In this document: positions 33,546-41,719 of the stretch, in pieces
Position numbering within the stretch: position 1 is the first letter of the stretch
Layout of the letters: each line of letters begins with the position of its first letter
NCBI RefSeq assembly: GCF_017676345.1
Contig: NZ_JAFFZM010000006.1
Coordinates: 124,001 to 188,000, forward strand
DNA: 64,000 nucleotides
From: Streptomyces smyrnaeus
Lineage (GTDB): Bacteria; Actinomycetota; Actinomycetes; Streptomycetales; Streptomycetaceae
Reading direction: 5' to 3'
The notes under the pieces: model-generated
Databases searched by the model: none
What the model saw: only the letters and a program-made list of their open reading frames with translations
What the model was told of the DNA's origin: nothing
Position numbers and translations under genes: made by a program

Positions 33546-34901
33546 TTAGGCGAGGGCCTCGCAGGCGCGGCGGGCGAGATCGGCGGCGCCGGGAACGCGG
33601 CGGCGCTGGTAGACCGCGAGCGTGGAGCGCATTGAGGTGATCGCCTTGCGGGTGCGGTCGGAGGTCATGCCTTCCATGAGGACCAGGGCTTGGGTCCAGG
33701 CTGCGACGGCTTCGTCGGCGCGGGCCTGGGCGGCGAGGCTGTCGCCGAGGTCGGCGTGGGTGAGGGCATGGACGCGCTTGTACTTCGCGGGGTCCCAGCG
33801 GGTGAGCGCGTCCCGGTGCTGCTGTTCCGTGCCGATGTGGTCGGCGAGGTCGGTCAGAGTGCGGGCGGTGTGGCTGGCCACGGTGCCGGCGGCGGGGCCA
33901 CTCACGCGGGAGTAGCTGGGCTGGGGACCGTCCTCGCGGAGGAGGGCATCCTCGGCGGCGAGCAGGGCGCGCGCGGCCGACGAGTTCTCGTCGGTGGCGG
34001 CATAGGCGCGGGCGTGGGTGATGTGGAGGAGGGCCTCGGTCTGGCCGTCGACGTGGCCGAGACCTGTCCGTAGGGCGCCTTCGACGAGGTCGACGCAGTG
34101 GTGCGGCTGCTTGAGGCTCAGCGCCTGGTGGGCGAGGGCGCGCATCATCCAGGCGGCGTGGCCGTGGGGGTCGGCTTCGCAGGCCAGCTTGTAGCCGACC
34201 TGGTAATAGCGCTGGGCGGCGCCTTCCTGGCCGAGGTCGTGGTGCTTCCAGCCAGCGAGGTAGGTGAGTTCGGCGACGGCGCCGAAGGCGGCCCGGCGTA
34301 AGGCTTCGCTGGGGAAGCGTCCGCGCAACATGGGGGCGGCTGTGTCGGCGAGGTATGCGGTGACGGTGGTCAGGCCGTGCCCGCCGCCGAGGCACTCGTC
34401 GGCGGCGCTGAAGGCCGCGGTGATCTGGCGTACGACGTCCACATCCTCCGCGCCGACCAGCGACGTGCCCGTGCGAGCGCGAAGCATGCGGGCGGTGGCC
34501 TCGTGGTCGTAACCGAGTGGCATGGCGACACCTGCGGTGGTGAAGGCCGCGATGGCGAGGAAGCGGCGGCGCTCGACGTCGGCCCGGCCCAGGTCGGTGG
34601 CGGCGAGGACAGGGTCGGATTCCGCCGGCGCTTCGTCATCGCTGGCCTGGAGGCCGATCTCGGTCGGGGTGATCGTGCGCCCCGCTCGGCGGGACAGCGC
34701 CTCGGACAGGTACTGACCTACCCGGCCCGACGGGGCTCGGGTGCAGTTCACCCAGTGCGAGATGGCCGACTTGTTGGTCTGGAGGATCTCGCCGTTCTCG
34801 GCGGCGATGCGCCGCACGTCTCTGGCGAGGTTCTCGTAGGTGCAGTCGGCCGCCGCGATGACGTCGCGCAGACGGGAGTTAGGTTCTCTCTGCGCCGTCA
34901 C
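33546..34901 (-). CDS. HTH-TPR regulator on the island (TTA-containing)
   Basis: A 451-residue protein: an N-terminal XRE-type helix-turn-helix (TYENLARDVRRIAAENGE ... TNKSAISHWVNCTRAPSG, about residues 21-60) followed by a TPR-like helical C-terminal part (from about 160). Leu201 is encoded by TTA (34301-34299 on the minus strand), so expression may depend on bldA tRNA. GGAGG is five bases upstream of the GTG. It is divergent from the four-gene operon (35125-38141), which makes it a candidate regulator of that operon. Confidence 0.8.
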   Translation of the reverse strand: MTAQREPNSRLRDVIAAADCTYENLARDVRRIAAENGEILQTNKSAISHWVNCTRAPSGRVGQYLSEALSRRAGRTITPTEIGLQASDDEAPAESDPVLAATDLGRADVERRRFLAIAAFTTAGVAMPLGYDHEATARMLRARTGTSLVGAEDVDVVRQITAAFSAADECLGGGHGLTTVTAYLADTAAPMLRGRFPSEALRRAAFGAVAELTYLAGWKHHDLGQEGAAQRYYQVGYKLACEADPHGHAAWMMRALAHQALSLKQPHHCVDLVEGALRTGLGHVDGQTEALLHITHARAYAATDENSSAARALLAAEDALLREDGPQPSYSRVSGPAAGTVASHTARTLTDLADHIGTEQQHRDALTRWDPAKYKRVHALTHADLGDSLAAQARADEAVAAWTQALVLMEGMTSDRTRKAITSMRSTLAVYQRRRVPGAADLARRACEALA

Positions 34902-35124
34902 GATCGCCTCCGCCCTGGAGCTGTAAACCGCGTATACCGCTTCAACTGCCTTCCACCGTACCCACTGAGCGTGACCACAGGTTCACTTATCAGCAGCCGC
35001 CCGGAACGGCGCGACAGTGGTCCAGGCTCCCCCTTGGTCCGGGCGGTACCCCCGAAGTTCCGTACGCCACATCGGGCTCGGGCATTCCCGTGCCCGCGTC
35101 CAGACGAACAGAGACGGAGACACG

Positions 35125-35874
35125 GTGACCACTATCGACACCACGGCCATCACGGTCGAGCTGCCCGAGGCGTTCGACCAACGCTGGAGCCGCCTGCCCG
35201 GCCTCCAGGTCGACGGCTGGCGCATCACGATCGACCCGGCCGAGTACTTCTTCCGCTTCGAGTCGAACACGTGGCTCGTCGCCGACTGGGAGCTGGTCAA
35301 GTCCCAGCTCCTGGACGTCGACGAGACGACCGAGAGCGCGGTCGAGCAGCTCGCGCTCGACTTCATCAAGCAGCACAGCGAGTCCACGTCCGACGCGGCC
35401 CGCGTCCTGGCCACCGCGTACGAGGTGTACGCGTACCTCTTCCGCGAAGAGCACCTGGCCGGCCTCGGCCTGCCGCAGATCACCGCCGACCACCTGCGGA
35501 TGCTCCGCGAGGCGGCCACGCTCATGGCACTCAACAAGGTCGAGCTGGACGGGCACATCTCCAACGTCGGCCCGTGCTGGTTCTTCCCCGCCGCCACCTC
35601 CGTCGTCTTCGACCTGGACGACGAGATGGGCGGGATGCTCGACGAGGTCTACCACGGCGGCTGGTTCAACGAGCACCGCCGGATCGAGTCCATCAAGGCC
35701 CACGCCGCGCTCGGCGGCCGGCTCGTGCACGGCTGCCAGTCCGTGCCGGACCAGTCCGGCGGCGTGGTCGCGCCCTACGGTGCCTCGATGGCGAACTTCC
35801 GCGACGACCTCGCCGCGTTCAAGGCGGGCTGGATCGCGCAGGTCTACGTCCACCGCGTGAACCCCGCCGCGTAA
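35125..35874 (+). CDS. Island protein of unknown function
   Basis: A 249-residue acidic soluble protein (start GTG with GGAG five bases upstream). Aromatic-rich segments such as DPAEYFFRFESNTWLVADWEL, SNVGPCWFFPAATSVVFDL and YHGGWFNEHRRIES suggest an enzyme or binding protein, but no known family is recognised. It is the first gene after the regulator's divergent promoter gap and is followed by a strong hairpin, then the kinase-like, methyltransferase and HAD genes. It has no membrane segment. Confidence 0.72.
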   Translation: MTTIDTTAITVELPEAFDQRWSRLPGLQVDGWRITIDPAEYFFRFESNTWLVADWELVKSQLLDVDETTESAVEQLALDFIKQHSESTSDAARVLATAYEVYAYLFREEHLAGLGLPQITADHLRMLREAATLMALNKVELDGHISNVGPCWFFPAATSVVFDLDDEMGGMLDEVYHGGWFNEHRRIESIKAHAALGGRLVHGCQSVPDQSGGVVAPYGASMANFRDDLAAFKAGWIAQVYVHRVNPAA

Positions 35875-35892
35875 CCCACCACCCGATCAGGC

Positions 35893-35927
35893 TCCGGGGC
35901 GGGCCGACGTCTCTCGCCCGCCCCGGA
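35893..35927. terminator. Hairpin inside the island operon
   Basis: Twelve-base perfect arms (TCCGGGGCGGGC at 35893-35904, complement at 35916-35927) around an 11-base loop, between the unknown gene and the kinase-like gene. It may attenuate or end transcription. Confidence 0.65.
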
Positions 35928-35955
35928 CGCCACCACCCATCCCCGGAGCCCTCCC

Positions 35956-36867
35956 GTGACCACGAACCCCAGCGCCGAACTCCTCGACAACCTGATCACC
36001 GCCACCGGCCAGACCACCGCCGTACGGGAGGAGGTGCGCGTGTGGTCCATGTCCGGAGTCGAGCGGGTCACCTTCCCCGACGGCACCACGGCCATCTTCA
36101 AGTACGCCAAGAAGCCCTTCGACAGCGAGGACCAGGCCCTTCGCCTTGCCCACACCCTCGGCGTCCCCGTCCCCCAGGTCCACGCCTCCGCCGTCCTGGA
36201 CGGCTGGCTCGGCATGCTCATGGAGGACCTCGGACCGTCCGTACGCGAGGCCGACGACCTCGACGGCGTCGCCGCGGCCGTGGTCCTGCACGGCACCCGT
36301 ACGGCTCCGCCCTTGCCCGTCCTCGACCAGGAACGGCTGCGGACGCTCCCGGCCCGGGCGCTGGAGCACCTCGAACGGCTGCGCAAGGTCGATCGGTGGC
36401 AGGATGCCGACGACGTCGAGGACGCGCTCGACCGGATCGCCCAGGCTGCCGAAGCCCGTTCGGCCGGAGCGACGTTGGAACCGTTCGGCTGGGTGCACTC
36501 GGAGTTCCACCCCACCAGCCTCCACATCGGGGAGCGCGGCTGGCGGCTGCTCGACTTCGCCCGCGCCTTCACCGGCCCCGGCCTGCTCGACCTCGCCAGC
36601 TGGCACGGCACCATCGATCCGCCGCACCCCGTGCGCCTGCGCGTCTTCCTGGAGCAGTACGTCACCGCCGGTGGCACCCCCGACGCCCTCGCCCCGCGCG
36701 GTGGGCTCACCGCCGAGAACTGGGCCCTGGGCTGGCACCGCATGTGGGCCGTCGAGTGGTTCATGGAGCAGGCCATCCGCTGGATCAACGACCCGGCCAC
36801 CGACCCCGCCTACATCAAGGCCGTCCGCCGCCACCTCACCGACGTCCTCCACCTCCTGGAGATCTGA
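35956..36867 (+). CDS. APH/kinase-fold protein with degenerate active site
   Basis: A 303-residue aminoglycoside-phosphotransferase-like protein. The N lobe has TTAIFKYAKKPF (the ATP-lysine strand); the catalytic loop reads HSEFHPTS (181-188), where the family has HGDxHPGN, so Asp is Glu183 and Asn is Ser188. The second metal Asp is kept (Asp200 in RLLDFARAF). It could be a weak or inactive kinase, or act on a different substrate. GTG start with GGAG upstream. A methyltransferase gene follows one base after its stop, so the two are coupled. Confidence 0.74.
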   Translation: MTTNPSAELLDNLITATGQTTAVREEVRVWSMSGVERVTFPDGTTAIFKYAKKPFDSEDQALRLAHTLGVPVPQVHASAVLDGWLGMLMEDLGPSVREADDLDGVAAAVVLHGTRTAPPLPVLDQERLRTLPARALEHLERLRKVDRWQDADDVEDALDRIAQAAEARSAGATLEPFGWVHSEFHPTSLHIGERGWRLLDFARAFTGPGLLDLASWHGTIDPPHPVRLRVFLEQYVTAGGTPDALAPRGGLTAENWALGWHRMWAVEWFMEQAIRWINDPATDPAYIKAVRRHLTDVLHLLEI

Positions 36868-36868
36868 C

Positions 36869-37561
36869 GTGCTCGCCCAGGCATCCCCCTGGCACGCCCA
36901 CGCCGCCCAGCGCACCGCCGCCGGACTCGCCGAACCTCTGGCCGTACCCGCCCGGATGGAATGGACCACGAGACCCGGCCAAAGTCCCGGAGCCGAGATC
37001 CTCGGCCCCGACCTGCGCGGCAAGCGACTCCTGGAACTCGGCTGCGGCCCCGGCCACAACGCCGCTCACCTCGCCACCCGCCACGGCGCCCACGTCACGG
37101 GCATCGACCTGGTCGGCCTCCAGGTCCGGCGCGCCCGCTCCCACTACGGACGGCTGAACAACCTCACCTTCGTTGCCGGCCACGCCCTGCACTGCCTGCA
37201 CGCCTCTGACGAGCAGTTCGACGCGATCTACTCCGTCTTCGGCGCCGTCGGCCTCGTCGCCCCTGAGCTCCTGCTGCCAGCCATCGCCCAGCGCCTCACG
37301 CCCGGACGAGTGCTCGCCTTCTCCGTCCCCCACCCGCAGCGCGGCGGCCGCAGGCCCTCGGGCGACGACCGTCCCCGCCGCGACCACGTCACCCTGCCCG
37401 ACCGCACCCGGCTTCCCATCGCCCGCTGGGAGTTCTCCACGGACCGGTGGGAGAAGCGCCTCAGCCAGGCGGGCTTCTGGCTCACCTCAGCCCAGGAGTT
37501 CCACGACCCCCGCATGGGTCACTGGCCCACCACCCTGCTGATCCGCGCGCGCAAGCTCTGA
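36869..37561 (+). CDS. Class I SAM-dependent methyltransferase
   Basis: A 230-residue methyltransferase. The SAM loop is LLELGCGPGHNAAHLATRHG (about residues 54-73), followed by VTGIDLVGLQVRRAR and the acidic FDAIYSVFGAVG strand. The start is a GTG with GGAG upstream. It is the third gene of the island operon. The substrate is unknown; it may act with the adjacent kinase-like and HAD proteins. Confidence 0.8.
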   Translation: MLAQASPWHAHAAQRTAAGLAEPLAVPARMEWTTRPGQSPGAEILGPDLRGKRLLELGCGPGHNAAHLATRHGAHVTGIDLVGLQVRRARSHYGRLNNLTFVAGHALHCLHASDEQFDAIYSVFGAVGLVAPELLLPAIAQRLTPGRVLAFSVPHPQRGGRRPSGDDRPRRDHVTLPDRTRLPIARWEFSTDRWEKRLSQAGFWLTSAQEFHDPRMGHWPTTLLIRARKL

Positions 37562-37595
37562 CCAGCCATTCGCCCGGCTTCCCTTGGAGGAACGG

Positions 37596-38141
37596 ATGCG
37601 CCCGCCCTACCTGCTCCTCGACATCGACGGCGTCCTCATACCCTTCCCCGACGAGCGCGGCTCGACCCCGGCCACCCACGCCCGCCATGACGTCGTCCCT
37701 GCCGGCCGCAACGCCGACAACCCGGTCACCGTCTGGCTCAACCCCGACCACGGCCGCCTGCTCATGGACGCCATCCGCACCGGCTTGGTCACTCCGGTCT
37801 GGTGCACCAGCTGGCGGCAGGACGCCAGCACCCTCATCGGGCCCCTTCTCGACCTCCCGGCCCTGCCGTACGTCGATCTCCCGCGTCCGCAGATCACCAC
37901 CAGCCACCCCAACGGCTACCTGTGGAAGCGCGATCACGTCGATACCTGGCTGGGCGACGCCCCCGCCGTCTGGATCGACGACGACTTCACTGACCTCGAC
38001 CACGCCTGGGCGGCGGAGCGCACCGCCCGTGGAACGGCGACCCTCCTCGTGCAGCCCGATCCACACCTCGGGCTGCAGCCCGACCACCTGACCGAGGTGA
38101 CGAAGTGGGTCGCGCAGTTGCCCGCAGCCCGTGCCGCCTGA
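37596..38141 (+). CDS. HAD-superfamily protein (RNA-repair HAD-like)
   Basis: A 181-residue HAD-fold protein. The nucleophile motif is [11 protein letters not shown] (Asp9 and Asp11), motif II WCTSW near residue 69, and the metal motif WIDDDF near residue 129. The layout resembles the small HAD domains of phage or polymer-repair enzymes. TTGGAGG lies upstream of the ATG. It ends at a hairpin and is the last gene of the island operon. It could be a phosphatase acting on the operon's product. Confidence 0.77.
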   Translation: MRPPYLLLDIDGVLIPFPDERGSTPATHARHDVVPAGRNADNPVTVWLNPDHGRLLMDAIRTGLVTPVWCTSWRQDASTLIGPLLDLPALPYVDLPRPQITTSHPNGYLWKRDHVDTWLGDAPAVWIDDDFTDLDHAWAAERTARGTATLLVQPDPHLGLQPDHLTEVTKWVAQLPAARAA

Positions 38142-38144
38142 CGA

Positions 38145-38181
38145 CTGATGCCCTCGCTGCCACGGGCAGCGAGGGCATCAG
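38145..38181 (+). terminator. Terminator of the island operon
   Basis: Seventeen-base perfect arms (CTGATGCCCTCGCTGCC at 38145-38161, complement at 38165-38181) with a three-base loop, directly after the HAD gene stop. It has no T-run, as is usual in Streptomyces. Confidence 0.88.
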
Positions 38182-38213
38182 CGTGCACTGTCGGGTCTGG
38201 TGGCCTCGGGCAT

Positions 38214-38351
38214 CGTTCCGTTTCGGAACGGGACGTCGTTCAGCAATCGAACACGACCGCCCTTCAGAAACGGAACGACCTGCACCATTTCCTCGGGGAA
38301 ACAAGCCGAGTGTTCCCTGAGGGAACACTCCCGCTGCTCCCTCAGGGAACA
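38214..38351. repeat. Cluster of short palindromes inside the island
   Basis: CGTTCCGTTTCGGAACG (38214-38230), TTTCCTCGGGGAAA (38288-38301), TGTTCCCTGAGGGAACA (38311-38327) and TGCTCCCTCAGGGAACA (38335-38351) lie in a 138-bp stretch; the last three start 23-24 bp apart. Together they look like binding sites for a dimeric protein or iterons of a lost replicon or excision region. No gene is convincing between 38142 and 38465. Confidence 0.65.
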
Positions 38352-38465
38352 TGCGCGCCTGGGCGTGTCAGCTTTGCGTTACCGCCCCCTTCGCAGGGCG
38401 TCTGGCTGGGAGCGATCGGCCACTGGTGTGGCTGGCCGGTTTGGCGTGGTGGACATGGACGACGT

Positions 38466-39095
38466 GTCGAGCAGGTCGAGGCGATGGCGCGGGTGATGCC
38501 GCCGTACATCCGCGCGGCCGTCGTCACCCTTGCTGGGCCAGGGCTTCGCATAGGCGAGCTGCTCGGTCTGAAGGTGTCGGACGTCGACTTCAAGGCCGGC
38601 ACCATCCGGGTTGAGCGGCAGCGTCTCCAGCAACCCGGAAGGATCGGCCCGCCGAAGAAGACAGCCAAGTCCCGGCATACCGTCCCGGTCGGCGAAGTGG
38701 TCACCGACGCGCTCCTCGCGCATCTCGCCGCACGCCCCTCCAAGGAATGGCTCTTCGCGATGGAGGAGGGCGAGCCGCTTAACTACCGGCGGTGGAAGAC
38801 CGAGTGGAACGGGGCTCGCAAGGCGCTCCAGGCGGCCGAGAACGGGGCCGCCGAGCGGGAGGGCCGTAAGGCCGTCGGGCTGCCGCACATGGTCACCCAC
38901 GACCTGCGGCCCTTCTACGCCTCCGCGCTCATCACCGGCGGCGCGAGCGCCAAGCAGGTGCAGCTCGTCCTCGGGCACGCGTCCGCCGTCTCACGCTGCG
39001 GGTCTACGCGCACCTCTGGCCCGGAGAAGAAGACCGCACCCGGGCCGTCATGGACGCCGTGCTCGGCGGCCTGCGGACCGGGTGCGGACAGCTAA
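38466..39095 (+). pseudogene. Tyrosine integrase remnant (truncated and frameshifted)
   Basis: The C-terminal catalytic domain of a phage-type tyrosine recombinase. It is visible from VEQVEAMARVMPPYIRAAVVTLAG (with the catalytic Arg in GLRIGEL) through THDLRPFYAS to LGHASAV, near 38985. There the frame is lost: after GCC GTC one base is missing, and the expected LRVYAHLWPGEEDRTRAVMDAV, including the catalytic Tyr, continues in the +2 frame. HDLRP replaces the usual HDLRH. The N-terminal SAM-like domain is absent. The copy cannot be active. It lies just inside the right attachment site. Confidence 0.83.
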
Positions 39096-39140
39096 GCGGC
39101 GCGCCCCGCGAAAGTGCAGGTCAGGCCGCCGAGAGGGAGA

Positions 39141-39162
39141 TCAGCCCTTCTTGGTCTCCCAG
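39141..39162. repeat. attR: 3' end of sodN
   Basis: Right copy of the 22-bp direct repeat; it codes for the last six residues and stop of sodN on the minus strand. Integration left sodN intact here. Confidence 0.85.
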
Positions 39163-39536
39163 AAGATCTTGTCGATCTGGGCGATGTAATCCAGCGCCTT
39201 CTGCCCGGTCGCCGGGTCGGTGGACCCCTTGGCCGTGCTGAGCGCCTTGAGGGTGTCGTTCACCAGCTGGTGCAGCTCCGGGTACTTCTCGAAGTGCGGC
39301 GGCTTGAAGTAGTCGCTCCACAGCACCGAGACGTGGTGCTTGGCGAGCTCCGCGCGCTCCTCCTTGATGGTGGTGGCCCGGGCCCGGAAGTGCGGGTCGT
39401 CGTTGGCCTGGTACTTCTCCTGAATGGCCTTCACGGACTCGGCCTCGATCCGGGCCTGCGCCGGGTCGTAGACGCCGCACGGCAGGTCACAATGGGCACT
39501 GACGCGCACCTTGGGGGCGAACAGTCGGGAGAGCAT
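39141..39536 (-). CDS. sodN: Nickel superoxide dismutase SodN
   Basis: A 131-residue precursor with a 14-residue leader (MLSRLFAPKVRVSA) removed by SodX to expose the nickel hook HCDLPCGVY (His15, Cys16, Cys20 in precursor numbering). The helical bundle follows (ARIEAESVKAIQEKYQAND ... HHVSVLWSDYFKPPHFEKYP). The enzyme dismutates superoxide as a hexamer. The ATG giving the known leader is chosen, three codons after another ATG. Its 3' end served as the attachment site of the 8-kb element. It is divergent from sodX. Confidence 0.96.
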   Translation of the reverse strand: MLSRLFAPKVRVSAHCDLPCGVYDPAQARIEAESVKAIQEKYQANDDPHFRARATTIKEERAELAKHHVSVLWSDYFKPPHFEKYPELHQLVNDTLKALSTAKGSTDPATGQKALDYIAQIDKIFWETKKG

Positions 39537-39699
39537 AAAAGCCATCCTTCCTCGTGATCGTCTTCTCACGTGCGAGATTACTCCGTGTGGGAAGCCTTTT
39601 CGCGTGTGCCCCCACGGGCTTAGGACAAAAGTCCAGTGACGGGCTGGATCTGCTGGAGTAATCGGGCCGGAGGCGGCCTTGGGACCGGAGGCGCAGAAG

Positions 39700-40215
39700 A
39701 TGCCGGAGCGTACGCCGCAGCGCGGGCCGACCCACGATGCGCAGGACCCGGAGCGGGGCGGGCACGGTGGGCTGCTGAAGCGGGTCGGACTTGCCGAGGT
39801 CTACAACCCCTCGATGGAGCCGACCCTCTTGCCCGGGGACCAACTGGTCGTCACCTACGGCGCCGCCGTACGTCCGGGTGACGTGGTCGTGCTGCGCCAT
39901 CCCTTCCAGCACGATCTGCTCATCGTCAAACGCGCCGTCGAGCGGCGCTCCGGCGGCTGGTGGGTACGGGGCGACAACCCGCGGGTGAAGAACGACAGCC
40001 GGGAGTTCGGCGTGGTCCCCGACGACCTCGTCGTGGCCAGGGCGTGGCTGCGGCTGCGCCCGCCGCGCGGGCTTCAGCGCTCGCCGCGCTCGGTTGCCCG
40101 CTGGTCGGCCTCGGTCGTGCGGCCGCTGGTCGGGCCGCTGCGGTCGCGTCCGCCCGCCGAAGGTGCGTCCTCGGGAGCGGCCGGGCTGCTCTCCAGGCGC
40201 TTGCGGGCGCGGTAG
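39700..40215 (+). CDS. sodX: SodN maturation protease SodX (S26A signal-peptidase family)
   Basis: A 171-residue signal-peptidase-like serine protease: YNPSMEPTLLPGDQLVV has the nucleophile Ser, and LLIVKRAVER the Lys general base, followed by the box WVRGDNPRVKNDSREFG. It cleaves the SodN leader. No membrane anchor is visible. The ATG has GGAGG eight bases upstream. Its last 142 bases overlap the 3' end of the convergent CGNR gene. Confidence 0.92.
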   Translation: MPERTPQRGPTHDAQDPERGGHGGLLKRVGLAEVYNPSMEPTLLPGDQLVVTYGAAVRPGDVVVLRHPFQHDLLIVKRAVERRSGGWWVRGDNPRVKNDSREFGVVPDDLVVARAWLRLRPPRGLQRSPRSVARWSASVVRPLVGPLRSRPPAEGASSGAAGLLSRRLRAR

Positions 40216-40748
40216 GCCGCCACATTGGCACGGGTCGCGCAGCGGTCGGAGCAGTAGCGGCGCGAGCGGTTGGTCGAGGTGTCCAGATAGGCGTTGCGGC
40301 AGGGGGTCGCCTGGCAGATCCCCAGCCGGTCGACGCCCAGGTCGGTGAGGTGGAAGGCGAGCCCCATGCAGGCCGTGGCCGCGTAGGCGGCGGTGGCGTT
40401 GGCGGGCTGCTCGGCGAGGTGCATGTGCCAGCGCGGACGCCCGTCGTCGTCCAGGTCGCCGTGTCCGGAGATCTGCGGACTGGTCGGGAACTCCATCAGC
40501 AGCGCGTTGAGCAGATCGACGGCGCGTACCTCGTCGCCCTCGGAGGCCGCGGTGAAGACGGCGCGCAGCCGGGTGCGTACCGCGCGGAGCCGGTTGACGT
40601 CGGCCTCGGTCGCCCGCCGGGTCATGGTCCCGTGCGTCCCGAAGAGTTCGCGGACAGCCTCGACAGAGGTGAGGGTGTCTTCCCCGCGCTCGGGTTGCTC
40701 GCTGTTCACCAGGCGCACTGCCAGATCTGAGTAATAGTTCAGTTCCAC
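40074..40748 (-). CDS. CGNR zinc-finger (ABATE domain) regulator
   Basis: A 224-residue protein. The N-terminal ABATE domain ends near residue 135; the zinc-binding part CQATPCRNAYLDTSTNRSRRYCSDRCATRANVAAYRARK (C-x4-C ... C-x3-C) follows, then a 40-residue Arg/Ser/Pro tail that overlaps sodX on the opposite strand. Family members are thought to act in transcription. The DNA-target is unknown. Confidence 0.84.
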   Translation of the reverse strand: MELNYYSDLAVRLVNSEQPERGEDTLTSVEAVRELFGTHGTMTRRATEADVNRLRAVRTRLRAVFTAASEGDEVRAVDLLNALLMEFPTSPQISGHGDLDDDGRPRWHMHLAEQPANATAAYAATACMGLAFHLTDLGVDRLGICQATPCRNAYLDTSTNRSRRYCSDRCATRANVAAYRARKRLESSPAAPEDAPSAGGRDRSGPTSGRTTEADQRATERGER

Positions 40749-40825
40749 TTGTGATCCTTACGGCGGGCGTTCTATTGTCGGTAATAGCTGAATCCACCAC
40801 GAGCGTATTACGGCGGAGGGCAGGT

Positions 40826-41611
40826 ATGACGACCCACGCACTGAACGAGGCCGACTGGAAGCGCTGGCAGGAGAGTTGGGACCGGCAACAGGAGTGGTAC
40901 CTGCCCGACCGCGAGGAGCGGTTCCGGGTCATGCTCGACATGACCGAGGCCCTGGTGGGCCCCGAACCCCGGGTGCTCGACCTCGCCTGTGGTACGGGCA
41001 GTATCTCGGACCGGGTTCTGCGACGGCTGCCGAACGCGACGACTGTCGGTGTCGACCGCGACCCCGCGCTGCTGTCCATCGCGCGCGGCACCTTCGCCGG
41101 TGACCGGCGGGCCACCTTCGTGACGGCCGACCTGAGCGACCCGGACTGGCCCACCCTGTTGCCCGAGGGACCCTACGACGCCGTACTGACCGCCACGGCA
41201 CTGCACTGGATGCACACCGAGCCGCTGCGCGCCCTCTACGGCCGGCTCGCCGGAGTGGTACGGGAAGGCGGCGTCTTCATGAACGCCGACCATATGCCGG
41301 ACGAGTCGACACCGCGCATCAACGCCGCTGTGCACATCTACGAGGAGGAGCAGCGCAAGCGGCGGCAGGCGGAGGGCGCGCTCGACTGGAGCGGATGGTG
41401 GCGGGCGCTCTCCGAGGACCCCGCGCTGGCGGCGGTCGCCCAGGAGCGGTTCGCGCTGTTCGGGAACCCCGCCGAGGTGCGACACGACCACAACAATGAG
41501 GAGTTCCAGACCGCGGCATGGCACGCGTCGACCCTGCGGGAGGTCGGCTTCGCCGAGTCCCGCACGGTGTGGGCCTCCCCCACGGACGCGCTCGTCCTCG
41601 GCCTGCGCTGA
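40826..41611 (+). CDS. SAM-dependent methyltransferase
   Basis: A 261-residue class I methyltransferase: VLDLACGTGSISDRVLRRLP (about residues 49-68), TVGVDRDPALLSIAR, and YDAVLTATALHWM as the acidic strand. The trans-aconitate-methyltransferase-like group has such a form. GGAGGG lies upstream of the ATG. It is divergent from the CGNR gene. Confidence 0.82.
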   Translation: MTTHALNEADWKRWQESWDRQQEWYLPDREERFRVMLDMTEALVGPEPRVLDLACGTGSISDRVLRRLPNATTVGVDRDPALLSIARGTFAGDRRATFVTADLSDPDWPTLLPEGPYDAVLTATALHWMHTEPLRALYGRLAGVVREGGVFMNADHMPDESTPRINAAVHIYEEEQRKRRQAEGALDWSGWWRALSEDPALAAVAQERFALFGNPAEVRHDHNNEEFQTAAWHASTLREVGFAESRTVWASPTDALVLGLR

Positions 41612-41654
41612 GGCGCCCGGCATGGGGGCCGGCAAGCGCAGGAGGGCTCCCGTT

Positions 41655-41711
41655 CAGGGGCGCGGGGAACTGCGCGACCAGTCACGAACAATCCGCGGTC
41701 CGCACACAACC
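41655..41711. repeat. Dispersed Streptomyces repeat, copy 1
   Basis: CAGGGGCGCGGGGAACTG (41655-41672) and a later GTCCGCACACAA recur in the same order at 56619-56705. The first string is a known kind of dispersed intergenic repeat in streptomycetes. Confidence 0.75.
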
Positions 41712-41719
41712 GATAGTGG

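Larger units (their letters stand above)
31142..39162. mobile_element. 8.0-kb integrated element in the 3' end of sodN
   Basis: The element is bounded by a 22-bp perfect direct repeat (31142-31163 and 39141-39162). The right copy is the 3' end of the intact sodN gene (codons W-E-T-K-K-G-stop); the left copy is a displaced fragment with no gene attached. A decayed tyrosine integrase lies immediately inside the right end, as expected for site-specific integration. Cargo includes a DUF4062 protein with a divergent membrane protein of lower GC, an HTH-TPR/Nudix pair and a four-gene operon. No replication or conjugation gene is visible, so it is a remnant or a satellite. Confidence 0.82.

Noticed and set aside
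39050..39241. Short plus-strand gene running into sodN
   Set aside because: It is the frameshifted end of the integrase followed by antisense to sodN.
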